Assembly: GCF_024652905.1 (NCBI RefSeq)
Contig: NZ_CP102428.1
Location: 4,200,001 to 4,264,000, forward strand
From: Pseudomonas oryzihabitans
GTDB taxonomy: Bacteria > Pseudomonadota > Gammaproteobacteria > Pseudomonadales > Pseudomonadaceae
DNA length: 64,000 nt
Direction of reading: 5' to 3'
Both the position numbers and the translations under genes were made by a program. Under the pieces are notes generated by a model. It was not told the origin of the DNA and made no database searches. It worked only from the letters and a program-made list of their open reading frames with translations. The first letter of the stretch is position 1. Each line of letters opens with the position of its first letter. Positions 35,807 through 46,660 of the stretch are shown here, piece after piece.

Positions 35807-37996
35807 TCAGAAGTCCAGGGTGGCGGACACCTTGAGGGTGCGCGGATCGCCCTGGGTCAGGTAACCGCCAAAGGCGGATTCCCAATAGGCCTTGTTGGCC
35901 ACGTTCTCGACGTTGGCGCGCAGGGTAACGTCTTTTTGCTCGACTTTGAAGCGATAACGCGCACCAAGGTCGACGCGGGTCCAGGCCGGAATGCTCAGGT
36001 TGTTGGCCGCATCGGCGTATTGGCCGCCGGTGCGCAGCAGGCGGCCGTTGAGCGCCACCCCTGCAAGGCCTGGTACATCCCAGTCGGCGCCGAGGTTGTA
36101 CTGGAAGCGCGGTACGCCGATGGCACGATTGCCGTCGTTGCTGCCGTTCTGGGTGCCCTTGAGCTCGGTGTCCATGAAGGTGGCGCCCGCCAGCAGACGC
36201 AGTCCCAGCAGGGGTTCGCCGAAGACGTTCAGCTCGAGGCCACGGTTTTCCTGTTCACCGTCGCGAATGTAGCGATTGCCTTGGGAGTAGCCGTCCGCTG
36301 GTTGTTCGATGCGGTAAACACCCAGGGTTGCTCCGAAGGTACCCTGGTCGTACTTGATACCGGCCTCGGTCTGCTTGGAGCGCGCCGGCGAAAACACCTG
36401 GCCGGCGTTCAGCAGCGGGGTGCTGCCATTCCGGGTAGGCGCGGTCGGCCCTTGCGCCAGGCCCTCGATGCGGTTGGCGTACAGCGAGACCTCGTCAGTC
36501 AGCTTGTAGACGACGCCATAGATCGGGGTGGTGATGGATTGGTCGTACTTGGAGTTACGGGGGCCGTCGCCATAGGCATAGCCTTCGACCAGTAAGGATT
36601 GGCGACGAACGCCCAACGTGGTCAACAGGCGATCATCGAAGAAGCCCAAAGTGTCGGACAGCGCGAGGCTCTGGTTGGTGGTCTTGCCGGTGGTGCTCGG
36701 ATCGTGCAGATCCCCCCCTATGAATTGACCGAATCGCGGATAGGCAACAGCTACTGGGTGGTCCAGATTGCTCGCGCCCGCAGGGAAGGCGAAGTCGTAG
36801 GCGTTCTTCTGCTCCGTCCAGATACTGGACGCGCCCAGGGCGATCTGGTGGCTGACGGGGCCGGTCTGCAGGCTGCCATTCAGGCCGGTCATGACGGTGC
36901 GGGAGTCGTCATCGTGGGGGATCTTCGACCCGCCGATGGTGAGATTGCCCGCCTCATCATTCAGGGTGGCGCTGCCGTAGGTCCCGTTCTCCCGGGTGTG
37001 CTTGCCGCCCATGGCGAGGTAGGCGGTCCAGCGGTCACTCAGGTCGTACTCGCCGCGCACCATGCCGAAGGTGTCTTCCAGCTGGGTACGGGTCCAGGGC
37101 GCGTTGTAGTTGGTATCGGACGAGGGGGCATGGGGCAGGCGGGTCAGGCGGCTGCCGAGCAGCAGGCTGTCGCGTCCGCCGTTGACCACCTGCTTCTGGT
37201 AGCCGAAGTCGGTGGAGAGGCGAAAGCGGTCGCCCCGGTAATCCAGTCCGGCGACGAACAGCTTGGATCTCTGGCTCTCGTCATCGATGGCGGTATCGCC
37301 CTCGCGCTGCATCAGATTGATCCGGGCGCCGAAGCGGTTGTCCGCACCGAAGCGCTGGCCGAGGTCGAGATGCTGGCCGAGGCGGCCGTCGCTGGTGTAG
37401 TCGACGGTATAGCTGCGGGTCGGGGTGTCCTGGGCGCGCTTGGGCTGCAGGTTGACCGCGCCGCCGATGCCGGAGCCGGTAGGTGTCACGCCATTGATGA
37501 AGGCGTTGGGACCCTTGAATACCTCGACCCGCTCCAGGGCTTCGGTGGCGATGATCTGCCGCGGCATGACGCCATAGAGGTTGTTGAAGGAGATGTCATC
37601 GCCGGTCAGCTTGTAGCCGCGGATAACGAAGTTCTGCGACTGGTTGGCATAGCCGCTGTACTGGCGCACCGAGGCGTCGTTGCTCAGCACCTCGCCGATG
37701 GTCTGGGCCTGCTGGTCCTGGATCAGCTTGGCGGTGTAGCTGGTGACGCTGAAGGGCACGCTCATGTTGTCCTGATTGCCCAGCACGCCCAGCTTGCCCC
37801 CGGTCGCCACCTGGCCACCGGTGTAGGCGGGCGGCGGAGCGTCCTTGGGCGCCTCGGTGGCAGTCACCGTGGTGGAGTCCAGTTGCACGGTGTCGCCGTT
37901 GGTTTGCGCCAGGGCGGGCGCGCCGGTGACGACGCTCAGGGCGGCGATGGCCAGGGCGAGGGGCGAGAACGGGAAGACAAAGCACGAGCGAGCCAT
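35807..37996 (-). CDS. TonB-dependent siderophore receptor
   Basis: A 729-residue outer-membrane receptor. A signal peptide ends near GAPALAQ (about residue 31), a short TonB-box-like LDSTTVTATEAP follows, then the plug domain (about 60-200; VPFSVTSYTAKLIQDQQAQT, FVIRGYKLTGDDISFNNLYG) and a 22-strand barrel ending LKVSATLDF with terminal Phe. No signalling extension of the FpvA type is present. I start at 37996, where the signal peptide begins. The upstream Fur-type box suggests iron repression. The ligand cannot be predicted. Confidence 0.9.
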   Translation of the reverse strand: MARSCFVFPFSPLALAIAALSVVTGAPALAQTNGDTVQLDSTTVTATEAPKDAPPPAYTGGQVATGGKLGVLGNQDNMSVPFSVTSYTAKLIQDQQAQTIGEVLSNDASVRQYSGYANQSQNFVIRGYKLTGDDISFNNLYGVMPRQIIATEALERVEVFKGPNAFINGVTPTGSGIGGAVNLQPKRAQDTPTRSYTVDYTSDGRLGQHLDLGQRFGADNRFGARINLMQREGDTAIDDESQRSKLFVAGLDYRGDRFRLSTDFGYQKQVVNGGRDSLLLGSRLTRLPHAPSSDTNYNAPWTRTQLEDTFGMVRGEYDLSDRWTAYLAMGGKHTRENGTYGSATLNDEAGNLTIGGSKIPHDDDSRTVMTGLNGSLQTGPVSHQIALGASSIWTEQKNAYDFAFPAGASNLDHPVAVAYPRFGQFIGGDLHDPSTTGKTTNQSLALSDTLGFFDDRLLTTLGVRRQSLLVEGYAYGDGPRNSKYDQSITTPIYGVVYKLTDEVSLYANRIEGLAQGPTAPTRNGSTPLLNAGQVFSPARSKQTEAGIKYDQGTFGATLGVYRIEQPADGYSQGNRYIRDGEQENRGLELNVFGEPLLGLRLLAGATFMDTELKGTQNGSNDGNRAIGVPRFQYNLGADWDVPGLAGVALNGRLLRTGGQYADAANNLSIPAWTRVDLGARYRFKVEQKDVTLRANVENVANKAYWESAFGGYLTQGDPRTLKVSATLDF

Positions 37997-38082
37997 GACG
38001 AGCGAATCCTGTATTGACGGCCGGGGGCTCGAAGTCGCTGCCAGGACGACAGGATTACGAGTGGGAAGCGATCCTATTCGGT

Positions 38083-38101
38083 TATGATAACTGTTATCGT
38101 T
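38083..38101. promoter_or_regulatory. Predicted Fur box upstream of the TonB receptor
   Basis: GATAACTGTTATC at 38086-38098 is a perfect 6-1-6 palindrome matching the GATAAT-N-ATTATC core of the Fur box apart from the C/G next to the centre. It lies 90 bases before the start codon in an AT-rich stretch where a promoter would be expected. Confidence 0.7.
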
Positions 38102-38198
38102 AATTCGGATGAGCGCTATCTTTGCTCCGACCAACGCTAGCGCGATAACCTTTTCTGCAGCGGCAATGGATGCCGTCGGCCACGTGGCGAGCGGGCAC

Positions 38199-38224
38199 AA
38201 AAAAGCCCGGCGAACCGGGCTTTT
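38199..38224. terminator. Terminator after ppa
   Basis: AAAAGCCCGG (38201-38210), CGAA loop, CCGGGCTTTT (38215-38224), with A tracts giving a T run on the minus strand. It is 15 bases after the ppa stop. Confidence 0.88.
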
Positions 38225-38239
38225 CGACAGCGGCGTGGA

Positions 38240-38767
38240 TCAGCCCTTGTAGGCGGCCACGGCCTTGGTGATCTCGGCGCGGGCGGCGTCGGCGTCGCCC
38301 CAGCCTTCGACCTTGACCCACTTGCCCTTCTCCAGATCCTTGTAGTTCTCAAAGAAGTGCTTGATCTGCTCCAGCAGCAGGGCCGGCAGGTCGGTGTATT
38401 CCTTCACGTCCTTGTACAGGACGCTCAGCTTGTCGTGGGGGACGGCGATCAGCTTGGCGTCACCGCCGGCTTCGTCGGTCATGTGCAGCACGCCGACCGG
38501 ACGGGCGCGGATCACGGCGCCGGGAGCGACCGGGTAGGGAGTCACGACCAGCACGTCCAGGGGGTCGCCATCGTCGGCCAGGGTGTTGGGGATGTAGCCG
38601 TAGTTGGCCGGGTAGAACATGGGGGTGGCCATGAAACGGTCGACGAAGAGGGCGTCGCTGTCCTTGTCGATCTCGTATTTGATCGGCGCGTGGTTGGCCG
38701 GAATCTCGATGGCGACGTAGATGTCGTTCGGCAGGTCTTTGCCGGCGGGAATCTTGCTGTAGCTCAT
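38240..38767 (-). CDS. ppa: Inorganic pyrophosphatase (family I)
   Basis: A 175-residue cytoplasmic enzyme hydrolysing pyrophosphate, pulling many biosynthetic reactions. The metal-binding signature [10 protein letters not shown] has Asp66, Asp68 and Asp71; [14 protein letters not shown] precedes it. The length equals the E. coli enzyme. It is a single gene with its own terminator, 51 bases after the MtfA-like gene. Confidence 0.97.
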   Translation of the reverse strand: MSYSKIPAGKDLPNDIYVAIEIPANHAPIKYEIDKDSDALFVDRFMATPMFYPANYGYIPNTLADDGDPLDVLVVTPYPVAPGAVIRARPVGVLHMTDEAGGDAKLIAVPHDKLSVLYKDVKEYTDLPALLLEQIKHFFENYKDLEKGKWVKVEGWGDADAARAEITKAVAAYKG

Positions 38768-38818
38768 GAACGGGTCCCTCTGGTCGGTTGGGAAAAGTGG
38801 CCGGGAGTATAGGCGCTT

Positions 38819-39655
38819 TCAGATCGGGGTTCGAGCCTCGGACCCCGGGGGTGTCGGCTGTGGCACGCTCGCCAGGCTGGCGGCGAGACGCTGGCGCGGA
38901 TCCTGGCGGAACAGCTGCTGCAGCTGCTCGTACACCGCTGGATAGTGCTCGCTGAGCAGGTCGGGCGCGCTGAAGAAATACTCGCAGGCGACAGCGAAGA
39001 ATTCCTCGGGGCTTTCTGCCGCATAGGGGTCGAGGACAGTCTGCGCATCCGGATCGGCGTCGAGCTGGCGATTGAGGTCGTCATAGGCGCCTTGCAGGGC
39101 GCCGGTCCAGGCGGCCTGGGGCATGCCTTCGTGCAGTGGCGGCTGGCCGTTGCACAGACCGCCGGCGAGCAGGTCGAGGAGGTGGGCGAATTCGTGGATG
39201 ACCAGGTTGTAGGCCTCCCAGCCACCACTGGCCTGGATGCCGGGCCAGGCCAGCACCACCTGGCCGCGATCCCAGGCTTCGCCGTCGCGTTCCTCGTCCC
39301 ACTCGTGTTCCAGGCCACCTTCGTCGCGATGGCGCTGCGGACTGACGAAGGCGTCCGGGTAGACGACGATCTCGCGGACATTGGGATAGAGCGCCGCTTC
39401 CGGCAGGTGCAGCAGCGGCAGCAGGGCCTGGGCGGCCAGCAGCAGGCGGTCGCCGTCGTCCAGTTCAAGACCCTGGAGCAGGGTGAGGCGCTTCTCGGCG
39501 AGAAACAGCACGCAGTGCTCGCGGAGCCAGGTGTCCTCGGCGGCACTCAGGCCATCGAGGAGCGGCAGGCGCTGACGCAGGCGCGCCCAGAGTTCATCGG
39601 CGATGGCGACCCGCTCCAGCAGGCGCCGCTCGCGCCAGGCGCGCCAGAAGCCCAA
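38819..39655 (-). CDS. MtfA-family zinc metallopeptidase (M90)
   Basis: A 278-residue protein with the zinc motif HEFAH at residues 154-158 and the downstream conserved EEFFAVACEYFF (217-228) that gives the third ligand. The fold resembles the anthrax lethal factor domain. In E. coli MtfA binds the Mlc glucose repressor; Pseudomonas lacks that PTS setting, so the target is likely different. No signal peptide. It begins 4 bases after the DedA gene stop, forming a two-gene operon. Confidence 0.83.
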   Translation of the reverse strand: MGFWRAWRERRLLERVAIADELWARLRQRLPLLDGLSAAEDTWLREHCVLFLAEKRLTLLQGLELDDGDRLLLAAQALLPLLHLPEAALYPNVREIVVYPDAFVSPQRHRDEGGLEHEWDEERDGEAWDRGQVVLAWPGIQASGGWEAYNLVIHEFAHLLDLLAGGLCNGQPPLHEGMPQAAWTGALQGAYDDLNRQLDADPDAQTVLDPYAAESPEEFFAVACEYFFSAPDLLSEHYPAVYEQLQQLFRQDPRQRLAASLASVPQPTPPGSEARTPI

Positions 39656-39659
39656 GGGC

Positions 39660-40307
39660 TCAGACTCCGCTCTGGACTGCGGCGCGCCGGCTCTTGATCA
39701 GGCCGAGGATCATCGGCAGCAGGGAGATGCCGATGATGGCCAGCACCATCAGGGTGAGATTCTGCTTGATGAAGGGCACGTTGCCGAAGAAGTAGCCCAG
39801 ACTCACCAGACCGCCGACCCAGAGCAGCGAGCCGAGCACGCTGTAGCCGAGAAAGTAGGGGTAGTGCATGCGCCCGACCCCGGCGACGAAGGGGGCGAAG
39901 GTACGGATGATGGGCAGGAAGCGCGCCAGGGTGATGGTCTTGCCGCCGTGGTGCTCGTAGAAGGCCTGGGTGCGCAGCAGGTAGTCGCGGCGGAAGATCT
40001 TGGAATGGGGGTTGCTGAACAGCTTGTCGCCGGCGAAGCGGCCGATCAGGTAGTTGGTGCTGTCGCCCGCCACAGCGGCGAACATCAGCAGGCCGGCGAG
40101 CAGATAGGGGTCCATGTCGCCGAGGGCGGAAAGAGCGCCGGCGATGAACAGCAGGGAGTCGCCGGGCAGGAAGGGCATGACCACCAGACCCGTCTCGCAG
40201 AAGATCACGGCGAAGAGAATGACGTAGATCCAGGTGCCGTACTGGGCTACCAACCCGCTGAGATAGACGTCGAGGTGCAGGATCAGATCGATCGGGTTGA
40301 ATTCCAT
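39660..40307 (-). CDS. DedA-family inner-membrane protein
   Basis: A 215-residue protein with five to six hydrophobic segments. Family motifs are [36 protein letters not shown] and the [19 protein letters not shown] stretch with the conserved arginines. DedA/VTT proteins act in lipid carrier recycling (for example undecaprenyl phosphate) and need the membrane potential. It is followed by the MtfA-like gene. Confidence 0.88.
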   Translation of the reverse strand: MEFNPIDLILHLDVYLSGLVAQYGTWIYVILFAVIFCETGLVVMPFLPGDSLLFIAGALSALGDMDPYLLAGLLMFAAVAGDSTNYLIGRFAGDKLFSNPHSKIFRRDYLLRTQAFYEHHGGKTITLARFLPIIRTFAPFVAGVGRMHYPYFLGYSVLGSLLWVGGLVSLGYFFGNVPFIKQNLTLMVLAIIGISLLPMILGLIKSRRAAVQSGV

Positions 40308-40440
40308 GGGGCGTGCCTACCGTAGTTGCGAGGGTCCGGCGGCGATTATAAGGGCAGCCGGGGCCAGCGTTTGTGGCCTGGTCGAGATCGGCGCCGGGAA
40401 AAAACGCCAGCCGCTCAGAGGTCAGGGTAGGCGAAAGGTT

Positions 40441-40470
40441 CACTCCCGCGCCGGGGCCGACGCGGGAGTG
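40441..40470 (-). terminator. Terminator-like hairpin after adhP
   Basis: CACTCCCGCG (40441-40450) and CGCGGGAGTG (40461-40470) form a perfect 10-bp stem with a 10-base loop, 13 bases after the adhP stop. On the minus strand the following bases are AACCTTTCGCC, a poor T run, so it may be only a 3'-end stabiliser. Confidence 0.5.
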
Positions 40471-40482
40471 GCGCGCTGGTTC

Positions 40483-41514
40483 TCAGCCCAGCGCCATGTC
40501 GATCACCACCCGACCCTCGATGCCGCCTTCATGCATGCGGGCGAAGATGTCGTTGATGTTCTCCAGCGGCTCGGCGCTCACCGTGGCCTTGACCTTGCCT
40601 TCGCCGGCAAAGTCCAGCGCCTCCTGCAGGTCCAGGCGGGTGCCGACGATGGAGCCACGCACCGTGGTGCCGTTGAGCACCATGTCGAAGATCGACAGCG
40701 GGAAGTCACCCGGCGGCAGGCCGTTGAGGGCGATGGTGCCACCGCGACGGGTCATGCCGATGGCCTGTTCGAAGGCCTTGGGCGAAACCGCCGTGACCAG
40801 AGCGCCGTGGGCACCGCCGATCTCCTGCTTCAGGTAGGCCGCCGGATCCTGCTCGCGGGCGTTGACCGTGACCTCGGCGCCCAGCCGGCGGGCGAGGTCG
40901 AGCTTCCGGTCGTCCACATCCACCGCCGCCACGTTCAGGCCCATGGCCCGGGCGTACTGCACCGCCATGTGGCCCAGCCCGCCGATGCCGGAGATCACCA
41001 CCCAGTTGCCCGGCTTGGTGTCGGTCATCTTCAGGCCCTTGTAGACGGTGACCCCGGCGCAGAGGATGGGCGCGATCTCGACGAAGCCGACGTTATCCGG
41101 CAGCCGGCCGACGTAGCCGGCATCGGCCAGGGTGTATTCGGCGAAGCCGCCATTCACCGAGTAGCCGGTGTTCTGCTGGGATTCGCAGAGCGTTTCCCAG
41201 CCGCCCAGGCAATGCTCGCAATGGCCGCAGGTGGAATACAGCCAGGGCACCCCGACTCGGTCGCCCTCCTTGACGTGGGTGACCCCGGCGCCCACCGCCA
41301 CCACATGGCCGACGCCTTCGTGACCGGGGATGAAGGGCGGATTGGGCTTGACCGGCCAGTCGCCCTGGGCGGCATGCAGATCGGTGTGGCAGACGCCACT
41401 GGCGGCGATCTTGACCAGTACCTGGCCGGCGCCCGGGGTAGGCACCTCGACTTCGCGGAATTCCAGGGGTTTGCCAAAGGCGGTGACGACAGCGGCTTTC
41501 ATTGTTTTAGGCAT
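40483..41514 (-). CDS. adhP: Zinc-dependent alcohol dehydrogenase (AdhP/AdhA type)
   Basis: A 343-residue medium-chain dehydrogenase oxidising primary alcohols with NAD. Catalytic zinc ligands are Cys42 ([10 protein letters not shown]), His65-Glu66 (GHE) and Cys152; structural zinc uses Cys96, Cys99, Cys102 and Cys110. The NAD motif GIGGLG is at 176-181. I start at [10 protein letters not shown] (41514), which has GAGGGA upstream. It lies next to an aldehyde dehydrogenase on the same strand, so together they can carry ethanol to acetate. Confidence 0.93.
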   Translation of the reverse strand: MPKTMKAAVVTAFGKPLEFREVEVPTPGAGQVLVKIAASGVCHTDLHAAQGDWPVKPNPPFIPGHEGVGHVVAVGAGVTHVKEGDRVGVPWLYSTCGHCEHCLGGWETLCESQQNTGYSVNGGFAEYTLADAGYVGRLPDNVGFVEIAPILCAGVTVYKGLKMTDTKPGNWVVISGIGGLGHMAVQYARAMGLNVAAVDVDDRKLDLARRLGAEVTVNAREQDPAAYLKQEIGGAHGALVTAVSPKAFEQAIGMTRRGGTIALNGLPPGDFPLSIFDMVLNGTTVRGSIVGTRLDLQEALDFAGEGKVKATVSAEPLENINDIFARMHEGGIEGRVVIDMALG

Positions 41515-41836
41515 GACGAGTCCCTCATGGATGCATGATGCGTGGATGAAGCCAGACGGGGCCTGCGCCGGGACGCACCTGTCCACCGCGGGCGGCCGGT
41601 GCGTCTAGCGTCGGCCACCCACGGGGAGCGGGTGTTGATCCAGGTCAGGCGGGAGGCGCGTCCCTACTTCCTGCTGAGGCGCGCCATCCAGGCGTCGGCA
41701 CCGATCACGAACTGCCGCGCTTCGGCCAAACTGCGTTGGAAATAGCCTCGGAATGCTCATTTACGCTGAGTAAACTGCGCTTCCTTGGCTATTTCCGCCT
41801 TGTTTGGGTCTAGCGCACCAGCCCGTGATTCGGCAC
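41515..41836. other. Gene-free region between adhP and the aldehyde dehydrogenase
   Basis: Besides the hairpin repeat at 41724-41813, it contains an 8-bp perfect inverted repeat GACGCACC (41572-41579) and GGTGCGTC (41598-41605), 58-91 bases before adhP, which may be an operator or a leader hairpin. I see no convincing -24/-12 promoter for adhP. Confidence 0.5.
41724..41813. repeat. Hairpin repeat element, core only (copy 2)
   Basis: This 90-bp core starts GGCCAAACTGCG and ends TTTGGGTCTAG. It matches the core at 28227-28316 at about four in five positions. GGAAATAGCC and GGCTATTTCC are exact complements here, whereas copy 1 has GAAAATGGCT and AGCCCTTTTC: paired positions have changed together. 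The bases outside (41702-41723 and 41814-41835) also pair imperfectly but are unrelated to the outer arms of copy 1. Confidence 0.75.
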
Positions 41837-43357
<1,521 letters not shown>

Positions 43358-43403
43358 GGTGGGTCTCCTGTTTGTTCTTGTATGAAGCGGCGCTCCGATC
43401 CTG

Positions 43404-43419
43404 AGCAAGGCGCGGGCCA
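43404..43419 (-). promoter_or_regulatory. Sigma54 (-24/-12) promoter of the aldehyde dehydrogenase gene
   Basis: On the minus strand the sequence is TGGCCCGCGCCTTGCT, matching TGGCACG-N4-TTGCT at all but one conserved base, with GG and GC ten bases apart. Transcription would begin near 43393, leaving a leader of about 36 bases. Confidence 0.82.
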
Positions 43420-43477
43420 AGTCGGGCGAACCCGCGTGGATGCGGCCTTGTGGACTTTTCCAGGGAGTGCCGTCACC

Positions 43478-43535
43478 TGTCACTGTGACAGAGGTGTCAC
43501 CCCTTGGCGTGACAGCCTGTCACCTGGGGGTGACA
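43478..43535. promoter_or_regulatory. Three palindromic activator sites (TGTCAC/GTGACA)
   Basis: TGTCAC/GTGACA half-site pairs occur at 43478-43490 (1-base spacer), 43495-43514 (8-base spacer) and 43518-43535 (6-base spacer). They lie about 60-115 bases upstream of the sigma54 promoter and 70-127 before the regulator start, the usual place for enhancer-type activator sites and possibly autoregulation. Confidence 0.75.
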
Positions 43536-43604
43536 GCGTGCGCAGTCCGACCGATTTGGTCTATGCTGGTGGCCGCGCAGACGCCCCCGCGGAGGACAAC
43601 GACA

Positions 43605-45497
43605 ATGGCCGCCACCCCGTCCGATCGTCATGCCAGCCAGGTGCTCGAACTCGCCCGCGGCGCTGTCCCTGACGGCCCGGCCAGCGATCCGGCCATCGCC
43701 CGCTCCTGGCGGCGCTGTCTCGACGAACACCAGCTCGACCCGGCCGCGCGCGTAGCGCCCTGGGTGCTGGAGCGCGCCCGCTTCGACGAGCACCGCCAGC
43801 GCCAGCAACGGGTCTTGCAGATCGCCCGCGGCCAGATGAATTCCCTGCACCAGCAACTGGGCGGCGCCGGCCATGCCGTGCTGCTCACCGATGCCCGCGG
43901 GCTGATCCTCGATTGCGTGACCGCCGACGCCGAGCGCGAGACCTTCCAGCAGGCCGGACTGTGGCTGGGCGCCGACTGGAGCGAAGCCTGTGAAGGCACC
44001 AACGGCATCGGCACCTGCGTGGTGGAGCGCCAGGCGCTGACCATCCATCGCGACGAACACTTTCGCAGTCGCCATACCCAGCTGACCTGCTCGGCCAGTC
44101 CGGTCTTCGATCCGGCCGGCGAGCTGCTGGCGGTGCTGGATGTCTCCAGCGCCCGCCAGGAAGCCTCGCGCCAGGGCCAGTTCCACACCATGGCGCTGGT
44201 CAATCTCTCGGCCAAGCTGATCGAGAGCTGCTATTTCCTCGACCGCTACGCCGAGGGTTACCTGCTGCGCTTCCATGCCCAGGCGGCCTATGTCGGCCTG
44301 CTCAGCGAGGGCCTGCTGGCCTTTGATGACGAGGGGCGCGTCCAGGCCGCCAACGAAACCGCGCTGATGCTGCTTGGCCTGGCGCGCAGTGCGGTGTTGG
44401 GGCAGCGGATGGAGGCCCTGTTCGAGCTACGGCTGGACGACCTGTTGGAGCGCGCCCGCCCGCACCCCAGCGCCTGCTGGGCACTGCGTGGTCGCCAGGG
44501 GCAGGGCTTCCACGGCCTGGTGCGCGGCCCGCAGGTGCGCCCGGTCACCCCGGTAGCGGTGCCCAAGACGCCCGTGCCCAGCGGTATCTGCCTGGCCGAT
44601 CCGGCCCTGGCGCGGGATTTCACCCGGGCGCTCAAGGTCCTGGAGCGCGACGTGCCGGTGCTGCTGCATGGCGAGACCGGCACCGGCAAGGAAGCCTTCG
44701 CCAGCGCTCTGCACCGCGCCAGCAGTCGCTCCGGTCAGGCCTTCGTCGCCCTCAATTGCGCGGCCATCCCGGAGACGCTGATCGAGAGCGAGCTGTTCGG
44801 CTATCGCGGCGGCAGCTTCACCGGGGCGCGCAAGGAAGGCATGGCCGGCAAGTTGCAGCAGGCCGATGGCGGCATCCTCTTTCTCGACGAGATCGGCGAC
44901 ATGCCCCTGGCCTTGCAGACCCGTCTGTTAAGGGTGCTGGAAGAGCGCCAGGTGGTGCCCCTCGGTGGCGGCGCGCCTCGCGCTCTGGACCTGCGCCTGA
45001 TCAGCGCCAGTCACCGTGATCTGGAGGCCCTGGTGGCGGCCGGCAGTTTTCGCGAAGACCTCTACTATCGCCTGCGCGGCCTGGTGGTGACCCTGCCGGC
45101 GCTGCGCGAGCGCAGTGACCGCGGCGAACTGCTCGATCTGCTGCTGGCCGAGGAGGCCCGCGGCGAGCCCATTCGCCTCGATCCGGCAGCCCGTGCCTGC
45201 CTGCTCGCCCAGCCCTGGCCTGGCAACGTCCGTCAGTTGCGCACCGTGCTGCGCACCCTGGTGGCCCTGAGCGAAGATGGCCAGATCGGTCTGGACGAGC
45301 TACCCGCCGACTGCCGTGGCGCCCGGCTGCCGCTGCCGTCCAGCGCGGCGCCGGTCGACAGCGCCCGCGAGGAACTGCGTGCGGTGCTGGACGACTGCCA
45401 CTGGCAGATGACTCGCGCCGCCAAGCGCCTGGGGGTGAGTCGCAACACCCTCTATCGTTGGCTGCATCAACACGGTCTGCAACGTCCGCAGGACTAA
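43605..45497 (+). CDS. Sigma54-dependent activator of the AcoR/EatR type
   Basis: A 630-residue enhancer-binding protein: N-terminal GAF-like sensor region (about 70-205, with CEGTNGIGTCVVERQAL), a PAS-like segment (about 230-285), AAA+ domain (about 330-560) and a Fis-type helix-turn-helix (RAAKRLGVSRNTLYRWLHQH). Walker A is GETGTGKE (356-363), Walker B GGILFLDEIGD; the sigma54 loop reads GSFTGA in place of GAFTGA. Start at 43605 follows GGAGGA. Divergent from the aldehyde dehydrogenase that it very probably activates. Confidence 0.88.
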   Translation: MAATPSDRHASQVLELARGAVPDGPASDPAIARSWRRCLDEHQLDPAARVAPWVLERARFDEHRQRQQRVLQIARGQMNSLHQQLGGAGHAVLLTDARGLILDCVTADAERETFQQAGLWLGADWSEACEGTNGIGTCVVERQALTIHRDEHFRSRHTQLTCSASPVFDPAGELLAVLDVSSARQEASRQGQFHTMALVNLSAKLIESCYFLDRYAEGYLLRFHAQAAYVGLLSEGLLAFDDEGRVQAANETALMLLGLARSAVLGQRMEALFELRLDDLLERARPHPSACWALRGRQGQGFHGLVRGPQVRPVTPVAVPKTPVPSGICLADPALARDFTRALKVLERDVPVLLHGETGTGKEAFASALHRASSRSGQAFVALNCAAIPETLIESELFGYRGGSFTGARKEGMAGKLQQADGGILFLDEIGDMPLALQTRLLRVLEERQVVPLGGGAPRALDLRLISASHRDLEALVAAGSFREDLYYRLRGLVVTLPALRERSDRGELLDLLLAEEARGEPIRLDPAARACLLAQPWPGNVRQLRTVLRTLVALSEDGQIGLDELPADCRGARLPLPSSAAPVDSAREELRAVLDDCHWQMTRAAKRLGVSRNTLYRWLHQHGLQRPQD

Positions 45498-46660
45498 CGC
45501 GCCGCCTTCTGGCAAAGATGAGCGATGCAAGGCGAGACGAACAGGCTGCCCTGGTAGGCGCCGGCCAGGGTGCGGCTGGCGACCAGGGTCCATAGCAGTG
45601 CAAGAAGCACCACCAGCACGGTGCCCAGGCCGGTAAAGAAGGGCGCCGCCAGGGCTTCCCCCAGGCGCAGGGTGGTCAGGGCATAGACGCCCAGGGGAAA
45701 GGTGAAGCCCCACCAGCTCAGGTTGAAGGGCATGCCCTCACGGGCCTGGCGCTGGGTCACCAGCACGGCCAGCGCCAGCCACCAGAGTCCGAGGCCCCAG
45801 AGCAGCACCGCGCCCAGCAATCCCAGGCCCCGGGCGATCTCGCCAATTCCGGCCAGGCCATGGGCGGCAAACACTGTCGGTGCATCGGCGCCCAGTACCA
45901 GCAGGCCCAGGGCGCCGGTGGCGATCGGTCCCAACGCCAGCCAGCTCGACGCGGCCATGCTGGCCGGCGGCAGCTTGTGCAGCGCCAGGCGCAAGAGCAG
46001 GATCACCAGCAGGCTCAAGGCGACGGGCACTGAATAGGCCCAGAGCACATAGCTGGCGACGAGCACCGTGAATTGCTCGCTGGCCGTCAGGTGCGGCACC
46101 AGCAGGCCGCCGCTGGCGGCGACCACCTCGGCGGCCACCACGGGCAGCAGCCAGACGGCGGTCATCTGGTCGATGCGGTGCGCCTGGCGGGTAAACATCA
46201 GGTAGGGGATCAGCACCCCGCAGGCCAGGGCCATGGCCGCATCCAGCCACCAGAGGCCGAGCGCCAGGGGCAGCACCGCCTCGCCCCAGCGTGGCAGGCC
46301 GAACAGCAACAGGCCGTTGATCAGGGTCGCCAGGCCCATGGGGATGGTGCCCAGGAACATGGAAACCGTGGCGTGGGCGAAGATCTCGCGGGCTTCCTGG
46401 TAGAACAGCAGCCAGCGGGCGGCATAGAGCCCGGTGAACAGGCTGAACAGCAGGGCATTGAACAGCCAGAGGCTTTCGGCGAGGGCGTGCAGTCCGGGCA
46501 GCGACAGAGGAAAGGCCGCCAGGGTGAGGGCCAGGATACCGGTGCCCATGGTCACGGCGAACCAGTGGGGGGTGAACTGGCGGATGACCTCCAGCGGGCG
46601 GTCGAGGTGGCGGAAGGGTTTGCACCCCTGGCGCAGGGCCAGGGCATCGGCAAGAGACAT
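45494..46660 (-). CDS. TDT-family (TehA/Ssu1-like) transporter
   Basis: A 388-residue protein with about ten membrane helices and the family opening FTPHWFAVTMGTGILALTLA. The TDT family includes TehA, the Mae1 malate carrier and the fungal sulfite exporter Ssu1; length and this motif favour the sulfite-export or C4-dicarboxylate branch but do not decide. Its stop overlaps the convergent regulator stop by 4 bases. The AT-rich 46685-46760 stretch upstream probably holds its promoter; the rest of the gap to mpl shows nothing definite. Confidence 0.8.
   Translation of the reverse strand: MSLADALALRQGCKPFRHLDRPLEVIRQFTPHWFAVTMGTGILALTLAAFPLSLPGLHALAESLWLFNALLFSLFTGLYAARWLLFYQEAREIFAHATVSMFLGTIPMGLATLINGLLLFGLPRWGEAVLPLALGLWWLDAAMALACGVLIPYLMFTRQAHRIDQMTAVWLLPVVAAEVVAASGGLLVPHLTASEQFTVLVASYVLWAYSVPVALSLLVILLLRLALHKLPPASMAASSWLALGPIATGALGLLVLGADAPTVFAAHGLAGIGEIARGLGLLGAVLLWGLGLWWLALAVLVTQRQAREGMPFNLSWWGFTFPLGVYALTTLRLGEALAAPFFTGLGTVLVVLLALLWTLVASRTLAGAYQGSLFVSPCIAHLCQKAAR

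Noticed and set aside
36599-38017. A 472-codon plus-strand frame opposite the TonB receptor.
   Set aside because: The receptor on the other strand has signal peptide, plug and barrel; the antisense frame has none.
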